Translations under genes and position numbers: made by a program
The notes under the pieces: model-generated
Database searches by the model: none
Told to the model about the DNA's origin: nothing
Seen by the model: the letters and a program-made list of their open reading frames with translations, nothing else
Assembly (NCBI GenBank): GCA_023382535.1
Contig: JAHDWA010000122.1
Coordinates: forward strand, 1-18,799
Origin: Anaerolineae bacterium
GTDB taxonomy: Bacteria > Chloroflexota > Anaerolineae > 4572-78 > J111
Direction: 5' to 3'
Length of the DNA stretch: 18,799 nt
Part shown: in pieces, positions 1 through 7,881 of the stretch
How positions within the stretch are numbered: position 1 is the stretch's first letter
Layout: the number at the start of each line of letters is the position of its first letter

Positions 1-1
1 G

Positions 2-175
2 GAGATGAAAATCCTGCAACTGATTGCTACCGGCGCGACCAATCGGGAAATTGCCGAAACGCTGGTCGTTAGTGAAGGCACGGTAAAAAATCACGTCTCC
101 AATATCCTCAGCCGTTTAGGGCTGCGCGACCGGACCCGGGCGGCAATTTTCGTCCGAGAAAACAATCTATTATGA
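2..175 (+). CDS. LuxR/NarL-type regulator, C-terminal HTH fragment (5' end outside window)
   Basis: The reading frame is open from the window edge to a TGA and encodes the last 57 residues of a regulator. It shows a complete LuxR-family helix-turn-helix: the GATNREIAETLVVSEGTVKNH stretch (residues about 11-31), with the recognition helix at SEGTVKNHVSNIL, followed by the usual LGLRDRTRAA ending. In this family the domain binds DNA after phosphorylation of an N-terminal receiver or after ligand binding; the N-terminus is off the window, so the signal input cannot be told. The short tail and the 'RDRTRAAIFVRENNLL' ending fit NarL-type response regulators better than LALs. Its stop codon overlaps the stop of the convergent DUF116 gene by a few bases, so the two genes meet tail to tail with no room for a separate terminator. 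Confidence 0.88.
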   Translation, partial: EMKILQLIATGATNREIAETLVVSEGTVKNHVSNILSRLGLRDRTRAAIFVRENNLL

Positions 176-1360
176 TCTATTCATCCCCATGAGTTCTTGC
201 AGCTTGTTGAAATTGGCATCGGTTGAGCAGCCGTGCCGGCACCAATGCTGCCGGCAGCCAACGTAGTCAAGCAGGAGGCCCTGGGCCGGCAGCCCCAGCC
301 GGTCGGCCTCCCAGCCGGCGCTCCAGTTGGTCAGCGCACAGGAGAGACCCACCACGCCAATGCTTCCGCCAGTCTTCCCGGAGGCTAGACAGACCTTTTG
401 CAGTTCGTCGTCAGGGATGCTGTAAACCGCAAAACCAGCTTTTTCACCGAGTCTGGTCAATTGATGAATCCGGCAGTTCGGTTCACAGCCCTGGCATTTG
501 GCTCCCAGTGGGGTTTGGAGCGCCTGGCAACGATCCTCCGCTGGACCCGTATCCGGCCGCGTTCGCAGGCAGGGTGGGACGATCACTATTTTGTGGGGCG
601 TGGCCAGGAAGGGCGCCCGGTAAGACCGGTTAAGCAGTTCGGTACCCAGCATGCCCAAGTGGTACTCCAGGCGGGTGCGAAGCACCAATTCGCTGTCATA
701 ACGAAAGCGCAGTTGGGGCTTGACCGCAGTGCGAAATGATTCGACCCCGGTGGTATACTGTCCCAGGGCTGCTTCACTCTCCCGGGCAAAGTTACCGGCC
801 AGGGCCAGGCTTTGGCTGATCGCAGCCTGCGCGCGCTCCGGCCCGATGGTTTTCAAATAATCCAGCCAGACCGCGAGCCGGTCAGCCTGGGTACCCTGTC
901 CATGCGCCCGCAGCCAGTGCAGGAGACAGGTCACCGCCCCATCCCCGGCCGTTGCCTCCTGACCGTTCTTAGGTGTAGCAGTACCGTTCCACTCCCTCGG
1001 GGCGATCAGACCGCCGATGAAACCCCGTACAGCTTTAATCATGCCTTCAGCCCAGGGCCAGCGATCCTGCCAGGTAACCAGACCGGCCAGCAGATGGGCT
1101 GTCCAGGCGGGCAGTCCGGCGGCATGCCGGCTGTGTTCGCGTAACAATACTCCCAGAACAAGCAGTTCGAAAGTATCCTCGGCCGGCGAATGTTCCGGCA
1201 GGCCGGCAGTTCGGCGAAAGCGTTGAAATTCATTGATCAGGTCGCCAACCACGCTCTGCGCGTGGGCCAGCCATTGATCGGTCAAAGCGGAGATGGCGGT
1301 GTAGTATGAGTTGGAATTGCGCGCCTCCAGGCGCAGGGAATAGGTGAGTCTATCGGTCAT
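170..1360 (-). CDS. DUF116 domain protein, cysteine-rich
   Basis: This 396-residue protein has an N-terminal, mostly helical region (about 1-230) that I do not recognise and a C-terminal DUF116 domain (about 235-385). Diagnostic features are the IVIVPPCLR strand, the cluster C278, C289, C292, C296, then C324, the 'VVGLSCALTNW' segment with C341, and the final C369/C374/C378 group. The function of DUF116 is not established; the spacing of the cysteines suggests a metal or iron-sulfur site (inference). There is no signal peptide or obvious membrane segment, so it is probably cytoplasmic. The ATG at 1360 has an AAAGGG about 9 bases upstream. A perfect CRP/FNR-type palindrome lies 20-35 bases before the start. 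The gene is convergent with the LuxR fragment and separated from the next minus-strand gene by about 250 bases, so it is likely monocistronic. Confidence 0.8.
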   Translation of the reverse strand: MTDRLTYSLRLEARNSNSYYTAISALTDQWLAHAQSVVGDLINEFQRFRRTAGLPEHSPAEDTFELLVLGVLLREHSRHAAGLPAWTAHLLAGLVTWQDRWPWAEGMIKAVRGFIGGLIAPREWNGTATPKNGQEATAGDGAVTCLLHWLRAHGQGTQADRLAVWLDYLKTIGPERAQAAISQSLALAGNFARESEAALGQYTTGVESFRTAVKPQLRFRYDSELVLRTRLEYHLGMLGTELLNRSYRAPFLATPHKIVIVPPCLRTRPDTGPAEDRCQALQTPLGAKCQGCEPNCRIHQLTRLGEKAGFAVYSIPDDELQKVCLASGKTGGSIGVVGLSCALTNWSAGWEADRLGLPAQGLLLDYVGCRQHWCRHGCSTDANFNKLQELMGMNRS

Positions 1361-1379
1361 GGAGTAATGCCCTTTGTAA

Positions 1380-1395
1380 TGTGATATTATTCACA
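1380..1395. promoter_or_regulatory. CRP/FNR-family-type operator
   Basis: The sequence TGTGA-N6-TCACA is a perfect match to the classical CRP half-site arrangement, and it sits inside a larger AT-rich inverted repeat (ATATTATT-CACA-AATAATAT, 1384-1403). It lies 20-35 bases upstream of the DUF116 start, a position that would overlap the core promoter or the transcription start. That suggests repression, or activation from a close-in site. The match to the consensus is direct; binding by a Crp/Fnr protein of this organism is inference. The rest of the 1361-1609 gap holds no supportable gene. Confidence 0.5.
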
Positions 1396-1609
1396 AATAA
1401 TATAACCGATAGCGGCTGAATTATCACCAGCCAAGAGAGGGAAGGGGAGTCAGCAAGAAGTTGATCTTTCCGGGTGTTTGCCTCCACATCCCGCGTATGC
1501 GGCTCCACCAAATGTTGTACACTGGCCCCTTCATAGCTGCTCGAGTCCAGAAAAGCATTGGCGGCTTTAGACACCGAGCCCTGACAGGAAACATTGAACC
1601 GGGATGAGA

Positions 1610-2674
1610 TTACGGAAACCGGTGCCACCATAATGACAATGCAACGGCCACAGTGACAAAAACAATCCCCAGCACCGAAAAGACGACGCTGATTTCGACG
1701 GTTTCTTTTTGGAGGGTGATCTGGGCGGGCAGATTGAGAAACACTTGCAGTAACTGATTCGCATTTTCGGCCCGAAAATAGGTTCCGCCGGTTAGATCGG
1801 CCATGGCCTGCAAAGTCGGTTCATCAATAACCAGGAAGCGCCGAAAGCCGCCGCTCCCGCTAAAACTGCTTCCAAACCCCCCACCAAAAACATCAGCCCC
1901 TAACTGGTGTCGGGCGCAGACCATGGGACCGGGTTCTAATGTGCCGAACCCGATGGTGTAAATTCGCACCCCGCGCTGAGCCGCTTGCTGCGCGGCATCA
2001 AGGGGGTCTGGCCCCTGACTGTTCGCCCCGTCGGTCAGCAACACGATGATGTCCGGCTGGTAGCCATGTTCTGCCAATTCCAGCTTATCTTCGCTGATCT
2101 CGACATTGACCCCGCTCGGCGCAACCGCGAGGTTGATCTGGGCAATGGCGTCAATAGCTTTAAGGGTAGCGCTGCCGATAGTCGTCCCGATTGAGGTAGT
2201 AAAACTTCTGATGGCTTGTTGCAGGACTTCTTTATCCCTGGTGGGGGGAACCACGATCTCGGCAGACCCAGCAAAGGCGACGATGCCCATCTGACTTCCG
2301 GCCGGCTGGTCCTCAATAAAGGCCAGGGCTGCTTCCTGGGCCACTGTCAGCCGGTTAGGGGGGACGTCAGTTGCGCACATACTGCGGGAAACATCGAGGG
2401 CGAGGATAATGGTAGTCCGGCTGAGAGGTACTTCTACTTCGGCCACCGGCCGGGCCAGGGCGATTATCAGGCTGCTTAAACTGAGCAAAAAGAGGGCAAA
2501 CGGCAGGTGCCGTCGCCAGCGTGCACCCGCAGGCAGGGCTTCACGGATGAGGGTGAGACTGGAATAACGAACGGCAAAGCGGCGTTTGCGTCTCAACATC
2601 CAGACATAAACGGCCACCAGCAGCGGAATAAGCCCCAGCAACGGCAAAACCCACGGCCAAAGTAGATTCATCAT
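1610..2674 (-). CDS. BatA-like von Willebrand factor A membrane protein
   Basis: The 354-residue protein has the BatA/BatB layout. Two N-terminal membrane segments (about 3-25 and 57-75) flank a basic RRKRRFAVRYSSL stretch, followed by a VWA domain (about 88-310) and a C-terminal membrane helix (about 328-348) ending in WWHRFP. The metal-ion-dependent adhesion site is visible: DVSRS at 94-98, a threonine in the SIGTTIGSA loop (about 161-169), and LLTDG at 212-216. The domain therefore likely binds a divalent metal and a protein partner on the outer face of the membrane. An unusual Gly/Ser/Phe-rich loop occurs at about 260-278. Members of this family normally sit beside a MoxR ATPase and a DUF58 protein; none is here, so the gene is an orphan. 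The start is one of two adjacent ATGs (2674 or 2671), with no strong ribosome-binding site. Confidence 0.85.
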   Translation of the reverse strand: MMNLLWPWVLPLLGLIPLLVAVYVWMLRRKRRFAVRYSSLTLIREALPAGARWRRHLPFALFLLSLSSLIIALARPVAEVEVPLSRTTIILALDVSRSMCATDVPPNRLTVAQEAALAFIEDQPAGSQMGIVAFAGSAEIVVPPTRDKEVLQQAIRSFTTSIGTTIGSATLKAIDAIAQINLAVAPSGVNVEISEDKLELAEHGYQPDIIVLLTDGANSQGPDPLDAAQQAAQRGVRIYTIGFGTLEPGPMVCARHQLGADVFGGGFGSSFSGSGGFRRFLVIDEPTLQAMADLTGGTYFRAENANQLLQVFLNLPAQITLQKETVEISVVFSVLGIVFVTVAVALSLWWHRFP

Positions 2675-2796
2675 AAATCGAACAGGCCTTGAAAAGCAGC
2701 ACCTGGACCGGATACGGCTTCAGAGGATGCCGATAATTTAGCCGCGTTGCGTCAATTTGTAAAGTGAAGTGAACGTCTGGTAATCCGGGGCGACCA

Positions 2797-3237
2797 TTAA
2801 ACCACAGTTTCCTGAACGCCGGCCTGGCGCATAAGAGCGGCTATCTGATCAGTCCGGTCTTCATCAGTCTCCACAACTACCAGCACGCCGTCGCGGGCTG
2901 CCCGGCGAGCGAAGAAGATCGCCTGACTCTCGTCAACACCTCTGGCCATTAATTCCTGTTTGATCGCCAATTCGGCCGAGCGCGGATTTGGATCTGAGTC
3001 GTCAACTACCGGCACCAGGCCGATCGGGTTGTTGGAGCCGGTGGGAGCCGGCATGGCTACCGCAGTATGTGTGTCGGCGGCCAGGCCGGAAAAATTGTTC
3101 TGATCCAGTAGTTCAACCTCGTCGGCGCTGTCTTTACCGCCAATACCGTGCCGGAAGAGCAGGTCCATAGCCTGCTCGGCCTCCCGCTCGCTGCCAAATA
3201 ACCCGACAACTATTTTCTTGCTGCTAAAGATGCTCAT
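2797..3237 (-). CDS. General stress protein, YflT/GS17M-like
   Basis: The 146-residue soluble protein starts with a beta-alpha motif, KKIVVGLFGSEREAEQAMDLLFRHGI, typical of the heat-induced stress protein YflT / general stress protein 17M family. It ends with a second similar half (ELMARGVDESQAIFFARRAARDGVLVVVET..., about residues 93-125), linked by an acidic, proline-containing segment. The biochemical role of the family is unknown; members are induced by general stress. An in-frame ATG exists 18 codons upstream, but the start at 3237 is chosen because AAAGGAG lies 7 bases before it and the protein then begins directly with the domain. It stands alone, about 120 bases from the BatA-like gene downstream and about 230 bases from the ABC operon upstream. 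Confidence 0.72.
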   Translation of the reverse strand: MSIFSSKKIVVGLFGSEREAEQAMDLLFRHGIGGKDSADEVELLDQNNFSGLAADTHTAVAMPAPTGSNNPIGLVPVVDDSDPNPRSAELAIKQELMARGVDESQAIFFARRAARDGVLVVVETDEDRTDQIAALMRQAGVQETVV

Positions 3238-3468
3238 GGCAAAACTCCTTTTTTGGTTTTCATGAGCATTATAGGGTCCTGTCTCCGGCAAAACTATATT
3301 CGATCAGGCAGTCTTTAAGGCTGGAAAAGAGCTATCTTTTCTATCATTCTATTGGCTTCAAAAAGCCGGCTCACTTACCCGGACGGGCTAGTGCTCATCC
3401 GACCAACTTCTTAGCCTGACAAGTGCCTGTCACCTTAATTCCAAACGGGTCAAGGGCATTGGTAATGA

Positions 3469-5343
3469 TTATACCCGTTCAAGCTCTGGAAATACCTCAA
3501 GACCGGGAATCCTGTAATCCGCCGACTGGTGGCGGAAGTAGGTGTTGTAAAGCTCCGCATAGTGCCCACCACACGCCATGAGCCGGTCATGATCGCCCTC
3601 CTCGATGATCTGCCCCTGGCTTAGCACAATGATGCGGTCGGCTGACCTGATGGTTGACAGCCGGTGGGCAATCACGATGGCCGTCCGATTTTGAAGCACC
3701 TCGTCCAGCCCTTCCTGAATCTGAGCCTCGGTGAGGGGATCAACACTGGCGGTAGCCTCGTCGAGGATGATGATGGCCGGATCCTGGAGCAAGACGCGGG
3801 CCAGGGCGACAAGCTGGCGCTGGCCCATTGAAATTCCCTGCCCCGCTTCACCGACCACCGTTGCCAGCCCCTGGGGCAGCGCGTCCAGCCAATCGCCGCT
3901 GCCCACACGGGCGGCCACGGCGCTCACCTCGTCGTCGGTTGCATCCGGCTTGCCGTAGCGGATATTGTCGGCTACAGTTCCGGCGAACAAGAAGGGTGTC
4001 TGCGGCACGATGCCGAGTTGGCGGTGGTAAGAATGCAGGTCGAAGGTACGGATGTCCTGGTCGTCAACAAGCAACTGGCCCCCCTGGAACTCGTAGAAGC
4101 GGGCGACGAGCTTGCCCAGGCTCGATTTGCCCGCGCCGGTATGGCCGACCAGGGCCAGAGTTTCACCGGGCTGAATGGTCAGGTTGAAATCTTTAAGCAC
4201 CTGTTCTTTGACGGTATAACGAAAATCCAGGTGGCGGAACTCGATGCGACCTTGCAGAGCGGCCGCCGGCCTGTCGTCGCGCTGGACGATGCGTGGCTCA
4301 GCATCTACCAGGGCAAAGACTCGTTCGCTCGCGGCCAGGCCAAGCTGGAATTGGCTCCAGAACGAGGCAATACTGATCAGGGGAAACCAGAAAAGGTTGA
4401 TGCTCTCAACAAACAGGTAGAAGTTCCCGGCAGACACCGCGCCGCCGATAACACTCGCGCCGCCAGCATAGACCACCAGGGCCGTGCCGAGGCCGGCAAT
4501 AGTGCCCAAAATAGGGAATATGCTGCTGAAGGTCAAGCCCTGGCGCAGATTCAGCCGGTACGACTGAGCGTTGACCGGTTTGAACTCGTCATAGATACGC
4601 TGTTCCTGGCGAAAGTTTTTGGCGACCCCAATGCCGGTGATATACTCCTGAACGTTGGCATTCACCTCGGCCAGCACGCGCCGGGCCTGGGTTGTCGTGT
4701 ATCGGGCAATGCGGCGGAAGGCCAGGGCCGTCAAGACCACCACAGGCGCAATGGCCAGCGTAACCAGGGCCAGCCGCAGGTTGATGAAAACAAGGATACC
4801 CACGACAATCATTACGATCAGCACCTGGCTCATCAGGTTCAAGGTCAAGGTCACGACGTTGGAAAAATCCTGCGTGTCCGATGTGACCCGGCTGACAATC
4901 TTACCCGACGAGAACTCGTCATAGAATGACATGTCGCGCGCCAAGACGGCGTCAAAGGCATCCTGGCGCAGCTTAAATACCACATCGCCAACCGTCCGCG
5001 CCGTAAATTTCTGGCGGAAAAAGTTGAAGGTCCATGAGAGCAGGCCGGACAGAAAGATGGCGACTATCAACCAGGCTGTGCGCTGCCAAATCGTCTCGTT
5101 CAGAGTCTGCCCTGACGCGAAAGGGGTCGAGGGGGCAACCGTGCCCTGCAACTGGTCGAGGCTGCGGGCGATCAGGAAAGGAAAGGCGGCGTCCATCAGC
5201 GAATTGAGCACGATCATCCCCGCTACCAGGCCCATCGCCCCCAAATGGGGCCGGAAATACCCGCTGATCCGTTTTAGCAACTGGCGGTCCGTATACTCGC
5301 GGTCGTACGCTTCAGCGTCCAGACCGTCCATGATAAAACCCAT
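3469..5343 (-). CDS. Heterodimeric ABC exporter, subunit with degenerate signature motif
   Basis: This 624-residue half-transporter has an N-terminal six-helix exporter domain (about 35-335) fused to an ATPase domain (about 365-600). Walker A is GHTGAGKSS (400-408), the Q-loop is Q448, Walker B with catalytic glutamate is IIILDE (524-529, E529), and the switch histidine is H560. The ABC signature is ISMGQ (504-508) instead of LSGGQ. Paired with the upstream subunit, its Walker motifs should form the canonical site and its signature the degenerate one. The start at 5343 is supported by GGAGG six bases upstream. It lies 80 bases after the partner gene, and the gap is filled by heptamer repeats, so both are probably one transcript. 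A tail of about 25 residues follows the ATPase domain. The substrate cannot be read from sequence; multidrug or lipid export is usual for such pairs. Confidence 0.92.
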   Translation of the reverse strand: MGFIMDGLDAEAYDREYTDRQLLKRISGYFRPHLGAMGLVAGMIVLNSLMDAAFPFLIARSLDQLQGTVAPSTPFASGQTLNETIWQRTAWLIVAIFLSGLLSWTFNFFRQKFTARTVGDVVFKLRQDAFDAVLARDMSFYDEFSSGKIVSRVTSDTQDFSNVVTLTLNLMSQVLIVMIVVGILVFINLRLALVTLAIAPVVVLTALAFRRIARYTTTQARRVLAEVNANVQEYITGIGVAKNFRQEQRIYDEFKPVNAQSYRLNLRQGLTFSSIFPILGTIAGLGTALVVYAGGASVIGGAVSAGNFYLFVESINLFWFPLISIASFWSQFQLGLAASERVFALVDAEPRIVQRDDRPAAALQGRIEFRHLDFRYTVKEQVLKDFNLTIQPGETLALVGHTGAGKSSLGKLVARFYEFQGGQLLVDDQDIRTFDLHSYHRQLGIVPQTPFLFAGTVADNIRYGKPDATDDEVSAVAARVGSGDWLDALPQGLATVVGEAGQGISMGQRQLVALARVLLQDPAIIILDEATASVDPLTEAQIQEGLDEVLQNRTAIVIAHRLSTIRSADRIIVLSQGQIIEEGDHDRLMACGGHYAELYNTYFRHQSADYRIPGLEVFPELERV

Positions 5344-5354
5344 AATTTTCCTCC

Positions 5355-5389
5355 GATCAGTAGTCTGTAGTCTGTAATCAGTAGTCAGA
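5355..5389. repeat. Heptanucleotide tandem repeat (AGTCTGT-like)
   Basis: Five consecutive 7-base units run without a gap. Two are exact AGTCTGT copies, and the others (GATCAGT, AATCAGT, AGTCAGA) differ at two to four positions. The array sits in the spacer between the two exporter genes, directly upstream of the ribosome-binding site of the second one. It is the same size class as the heptamer arrays found elsewhere in this window, but with a different unit. Confidence 0.7.
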
Positions 5390-5423
5390 CAATTTCTATC
5401 TGGCTGCTGGCTACTACCTTGTC

Positions 5424-7220
5424 TTATTCGTACCGGGCAAAAATCCGCCGATACAGGTCACACCGCTCGATAAGCTCCTCGTGCGATCCCTGATCCACGA
5501 TCTCGCCGTGGTGGAGCACGAGTATTCGATCCGCCCGCCGGATCTGAGCCAGGCGATGGGTAATGAGCAAGGTGGTGCGATTTTCAAGCACGCGGCTGAT
5601 GGCGCGTTGGATCTGGTCTTCGGTGGCGCTGTCAATGGCGCTGGTCGAGTCGTCGAGGATCAGGATGCGCGGGTCGGTCAGCAAGGCCCGCGCAATAGCG
5701 ACACGCTGGCGCTGGCCGCCGGAGAGGGTCACCCCCCGCTCCCCGACCACCGTCTTGTAACCGTCGGCAAAACTCGTGATAAAATCATGGGCCTGCGCTG
5801 CTTTGGCGGCGGCTTCAATAGTGGCCTGGTCTGCCTGCTGGCCCAGGCCAAAGGCAATATTCTCGGCAATGGGCCGGGAAAAGAGGAAAATGTCCTGTTC
5901 GATGGTCGAGATCTGGGAACGCAGCGAAGCGAGATTCCAGTCGCGCACGTCAACCTCGTCAATGAGGATACGCCCCTCATTCACGTCGTAGGTGCGGTTG
6001 ACCAGCTTGGTCAGTGTTGTCTTGCCCGAACCGGTCTGGCCGACAATTGCAATCGTCTCCCCCGGTGCAGCCCGGAACGAGATGTCTCGCAGCACCGGCG
6101 GACCGTCGGGATCACTATCCAGCCGAAATGTTACATGCTCAAAGACGATCTCACCGCGAATGGTTGCGATGTAGCCGGCTTTGTTTTCATCCAATTCGGT
6201 CTCTTGTTTCATCAGCTCCAGAATGCGCCAGGCGCCGGCAAGACCCATTTGCACTAACGAAAAGGTGAAGATGGAGATAAAGGCCGGAAAGCGCAACACC
6301 CCCATGAGACCCATGTAGGCGACCAGCTCGCCGATGGATAGTCTACCGGCTGAAACCAACCACAAGCCGTGGGCGAACGCGCCGGTGAGGGCAAAGCCCA
6401 GCAGCAGCAGGGGCAGGTAACGCGCTTCGATCTCACCCTGCCTGACATACAGGTCGCGCACCCGGCGGGCGTTCTCTACAAATTTGCGCCGTTCCTGGGC
6501 TTCCTGCGCGGCCGATTTGACCACCTCAATCCCGGTGATCGTCTCGGTCAGCCCGGCATTCATCTCGCCGAAGCGCCAGCGCTGCTCGCCGGCGACCGGA
6601 CCGAGTTGGTTGACGTACCGGCGCAAGGCCAAGAGAAAGGCAATGACAAAGAGCACCGGCGCCACCAACAACTCGACCCGCAGCAAGGCGATGAAGACGA
6701 GAGGTGCAATCGTGCCCATGAGCGCCTCGATGTTGAGCGCGATACCCGGGTTCATCATGGGGTTGAGTTGGCGGACATCGTTGGTGGCCCGGGCCATGAT
6801 GTCGCCGACACGCTGGCGATTGTGGAAGGTCTGGCTCTTGCCCAGCAGGCTAATGGTCAGTTCCTCACGGGCGTCACGCTCGAGACGCTGGCCCAGCGTC
6901 TCCGCGGACCAGGAGTTAGTAATATCCAACAGCCCGCGCACCAGCACCAGGCCCAGGATTGACAGGGCAAGGGTGAGCAGGCGCGCCAGGCTGGGTTCGG
7001 GCCGAAGCACCTCGTCAAAAGCCAGGCCGGTGAGCCGCGGGACTGCCGAAAAGAGCACATTGGTCAGCGTGGCCGCCAAAAGAAAGCTGGCCAGGAAGTG
7101 TGGGTAGCGCAGCAGGTGCGAGAGAATCCAGCGTACCGGGCCGGAGCGGTCATAAACATACTCATCTGTCACGCTGAACTCGCGCTTAAATTCCGTAGGA
7201 GCAACGGCTTGGTTGAGCAT
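5424..7220 (-). CDS. Heterodimeric ABC exporter, subunit with degenerate Walker B
   Basis: This 598-residue half-transporter is the first gene of the exporter pair. The membrane domain spans about residues 35-335 and the ATPase domain about 355-590. Walker A is GQTGSGKT (394-401), the Q-loop glutamine is Q442, the signature is a perfect LSGGQ (499-503), and the switch histidine is H555. Walker B reads ILILDD (519-524), so the usual catalytic glutamate is an aspartate (D524). This is the reciprocal of its partner, which keeps the glutamate but lost the signature. The combination is the hallmark of asymmetric heterodimers such as TM287/288, LmrCD and BmrCD. The ATG at 7220 is preceded by GAGG, and a good sigma70-type promoter lies about 50-80 bases upstream. 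Confidence 0.93.
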   Translation of the reverse strand: MLNQAVAPTEFKREFSVTDEYVYDRSGPVRWILSHLLRYPHFLASFLLAATLTNVLFSAVPRLTGLAFDEVLRPEPSLARLLTLALSILGLVLVRGLLDITNSWSAETLGQRLERDAREELTISLLGKSQTFHNRQRVGDIMARATNDVRQLNPMMNPGIALNIEALMGTIAPLVFIALLRVELLVAPVLFVIAFLLALRRYVNQLGPVAGEQRWRFGEMNAGLTETITGIEVVKSAAQEAQERRKFVENARRVRDLYVRQGEIEARYLPLLLLGFALTGAFAHGLWLVSAGRLSIGELVAYMGLMGVLRFPAFISIFTFSLVQMGLAGAWRILELMKQETELDENKAGYIATIRGEIVFEHVTFRLDSDPDGPPVLRDISFRAAPGETIAIVGQTGSGKTTLTKLVNRTYDVNEGRILIDEVDVRDWNLASLRSQISTIEQDIFLFSRPIAENIAFGLGQQADQATIEAAAKAAQAHDFITSFADGYKTVVGERGVTLSGGQRQRVAIARALLTDPRILILDDSTSAIDSATEDQIQRAISRVLENRTTLLITHRLAQIRRADRILVLHHGEIVDQGSHEELIERCDLYRRIFARYE

Positions 7221-7270
7221 AGTTCCTCTGCTTTATCTCTCAGGATCAGAACTTTCGTTCTATTCGGACT

Positions 7271-7299
7271 ATTATAGCATAGGATTGGATCAATGTCCT
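7271..7299 (-). promoter_or_regulatory. Sigma70-type promoter of the ABC exporter operon
   Basis: On the minus strand, AGGACA (7299-7294) and a perfect TATAAT (7276-7271) are separated by exactly 17 bases. The -10 lies about 50 bases upstream of the exporter ATG. The match is direct; activity is inferred. Confidence 0.6.
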
Positions 7300-7729
7300 C
7301 CATCAAAAGGTGGATTTCGGCAGCTTTCATGTGGTTCTAAGGGACAGTTAACCCTTTTTTGAGCAAGGTTATGGTTCTGATAATGTAGGCTAAATGAACC
7401 GTGATACCTCTCTTCCCTGCTCTATAGTACACTGACGCAGATTGTGCCCTACTAAGAACCAACGAGGAAAGATTTAGCTTCACAATCAATTTTCTTCAAA
7501 ACGATTTTAAAGACGACACAAGATCAATTCTCACTTATGAGGGATAAAATTATGACCGGTTGTAAATGCGACGCTCCATTGGTCAGCAGTTTACTTTGTG
7601 TTTGTGGTGGGTGGGAGTATTGTGGATTGAGTAGCAATAGGGAAGATATAATGTAATTACTATACGAATACTCAGTGATGTATTCCCTACCCCAGCAGAT
7701 ATAATACGACAAACTCCTATGTGACCTAC
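7300..7729. other. AT-rich divergent intergenic region
   Basis: This stretch is clearly richer in A+T than the flanking genes. It has stops in all frames, with no open frame that looks like a real protein; the 62-codon frame at 7524-7712 (-) is low-complexity and has no ribosome-binding site. One notable structure is a perfect 6-bp dyad, GAATAC-N8-GTATTC, at 7666-7685, about 45 bases upstream of the LAL promoter -35, where an activator could bind. No RNA gene is recognised. Confidence 0.5.
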
Positions 7730-7758
7730 TTGTGTATAATTTTTTGAATTGCTATAAT
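7730..7758 (+). promoter_or_regulatory. Promoter of first LAL gene
   Basis: TTGTGT (7730-7735), a 17-base spacer and a perfect TATAAT (7753-7758) lie about 120 bases upstream of the LAL start. The same arrangement, including the GCTATAAT context and a similar T/A-rich spacer, occurs upstream of the second LAL (15725-15752), which supports it as a functional, co-inherited promoter. An imperfect inverted repeat, AAACCC...GGGTTT, follows in the leader at about 7789-7808. Confidence 0.6.
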
Positions 7759-7857
7759 CTCTACCGTGAATTGCTTACTCCCAAACCCAATTGAGCCACC
7801 AGGGTTTGAGTGAGTTCCAGCCGACGGTACAAACTACCAACGGTCTTGAGGTACACC

Positions 7858-7881
7858 ACGATCGCTTGAGGGGGGGATCGT
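7858..7881 (+). promoter_or_regulatory. Leader dyad enclosing the G-rich ribosome-binding site (LAL 1)
   Basis: ACGATC (7858-7863) and GATCGT (7876-7881) form a perfect 6-bp stem around a 12-base loop containing the poly-G Shine-Dalgarno stretch; the ATG follows immediately. An equivalent dyad with the same 12-base loop precedes the second LAL. It could act as an RNA hairpin limiting translation or as a DNA operator; the sequence alone does not decide. Confidence 0.5.

Noticed and set aside
1350..1631. 93-codon minus-strand frame in the gap after the BatA-like gene
   Set aside because: It starts inside the BatA-like gene, ends within the DUF116 gene, has no ribosome-binding site, and the protein resembles nothing I know.
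3417..3432. TGACA-N6-TGTCA palindrome downstream of the ABC genes
   Set aside because: It resembles the GTGACAGGCAC-type palindromes linked to REP elements, but it is a single short copy with no transposase nearby, too weak to call; not a terminator because there is no T-run.
4018..4929. 303-codon open frame on the + strand
   Set aside because: It lies entirely opposite the ABC exporter gene, has an unnatural, low-hydrophobic composition, and the opposite strand has all ABC motifs intact.
7524..7712. 62-codon minus-strand frame in the intergenic region
   Set aside because: AT-rich low-complexity product (many Tyr, Ser, Ile), no ribosome-binding site, no neighbours suggesting an operon.
7761..7868. 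Minus-strand translation faintly like a LuxR HTH ending (TVGSLYRRLELTQTLVAQLGLG)
   Set aside because: The resemblance is short, lacks the preceding helices, and is not seen in the second LAL leader apart from the shared dyad; most likely chance. A profile search would settle whether it is an inverted gene remnant.
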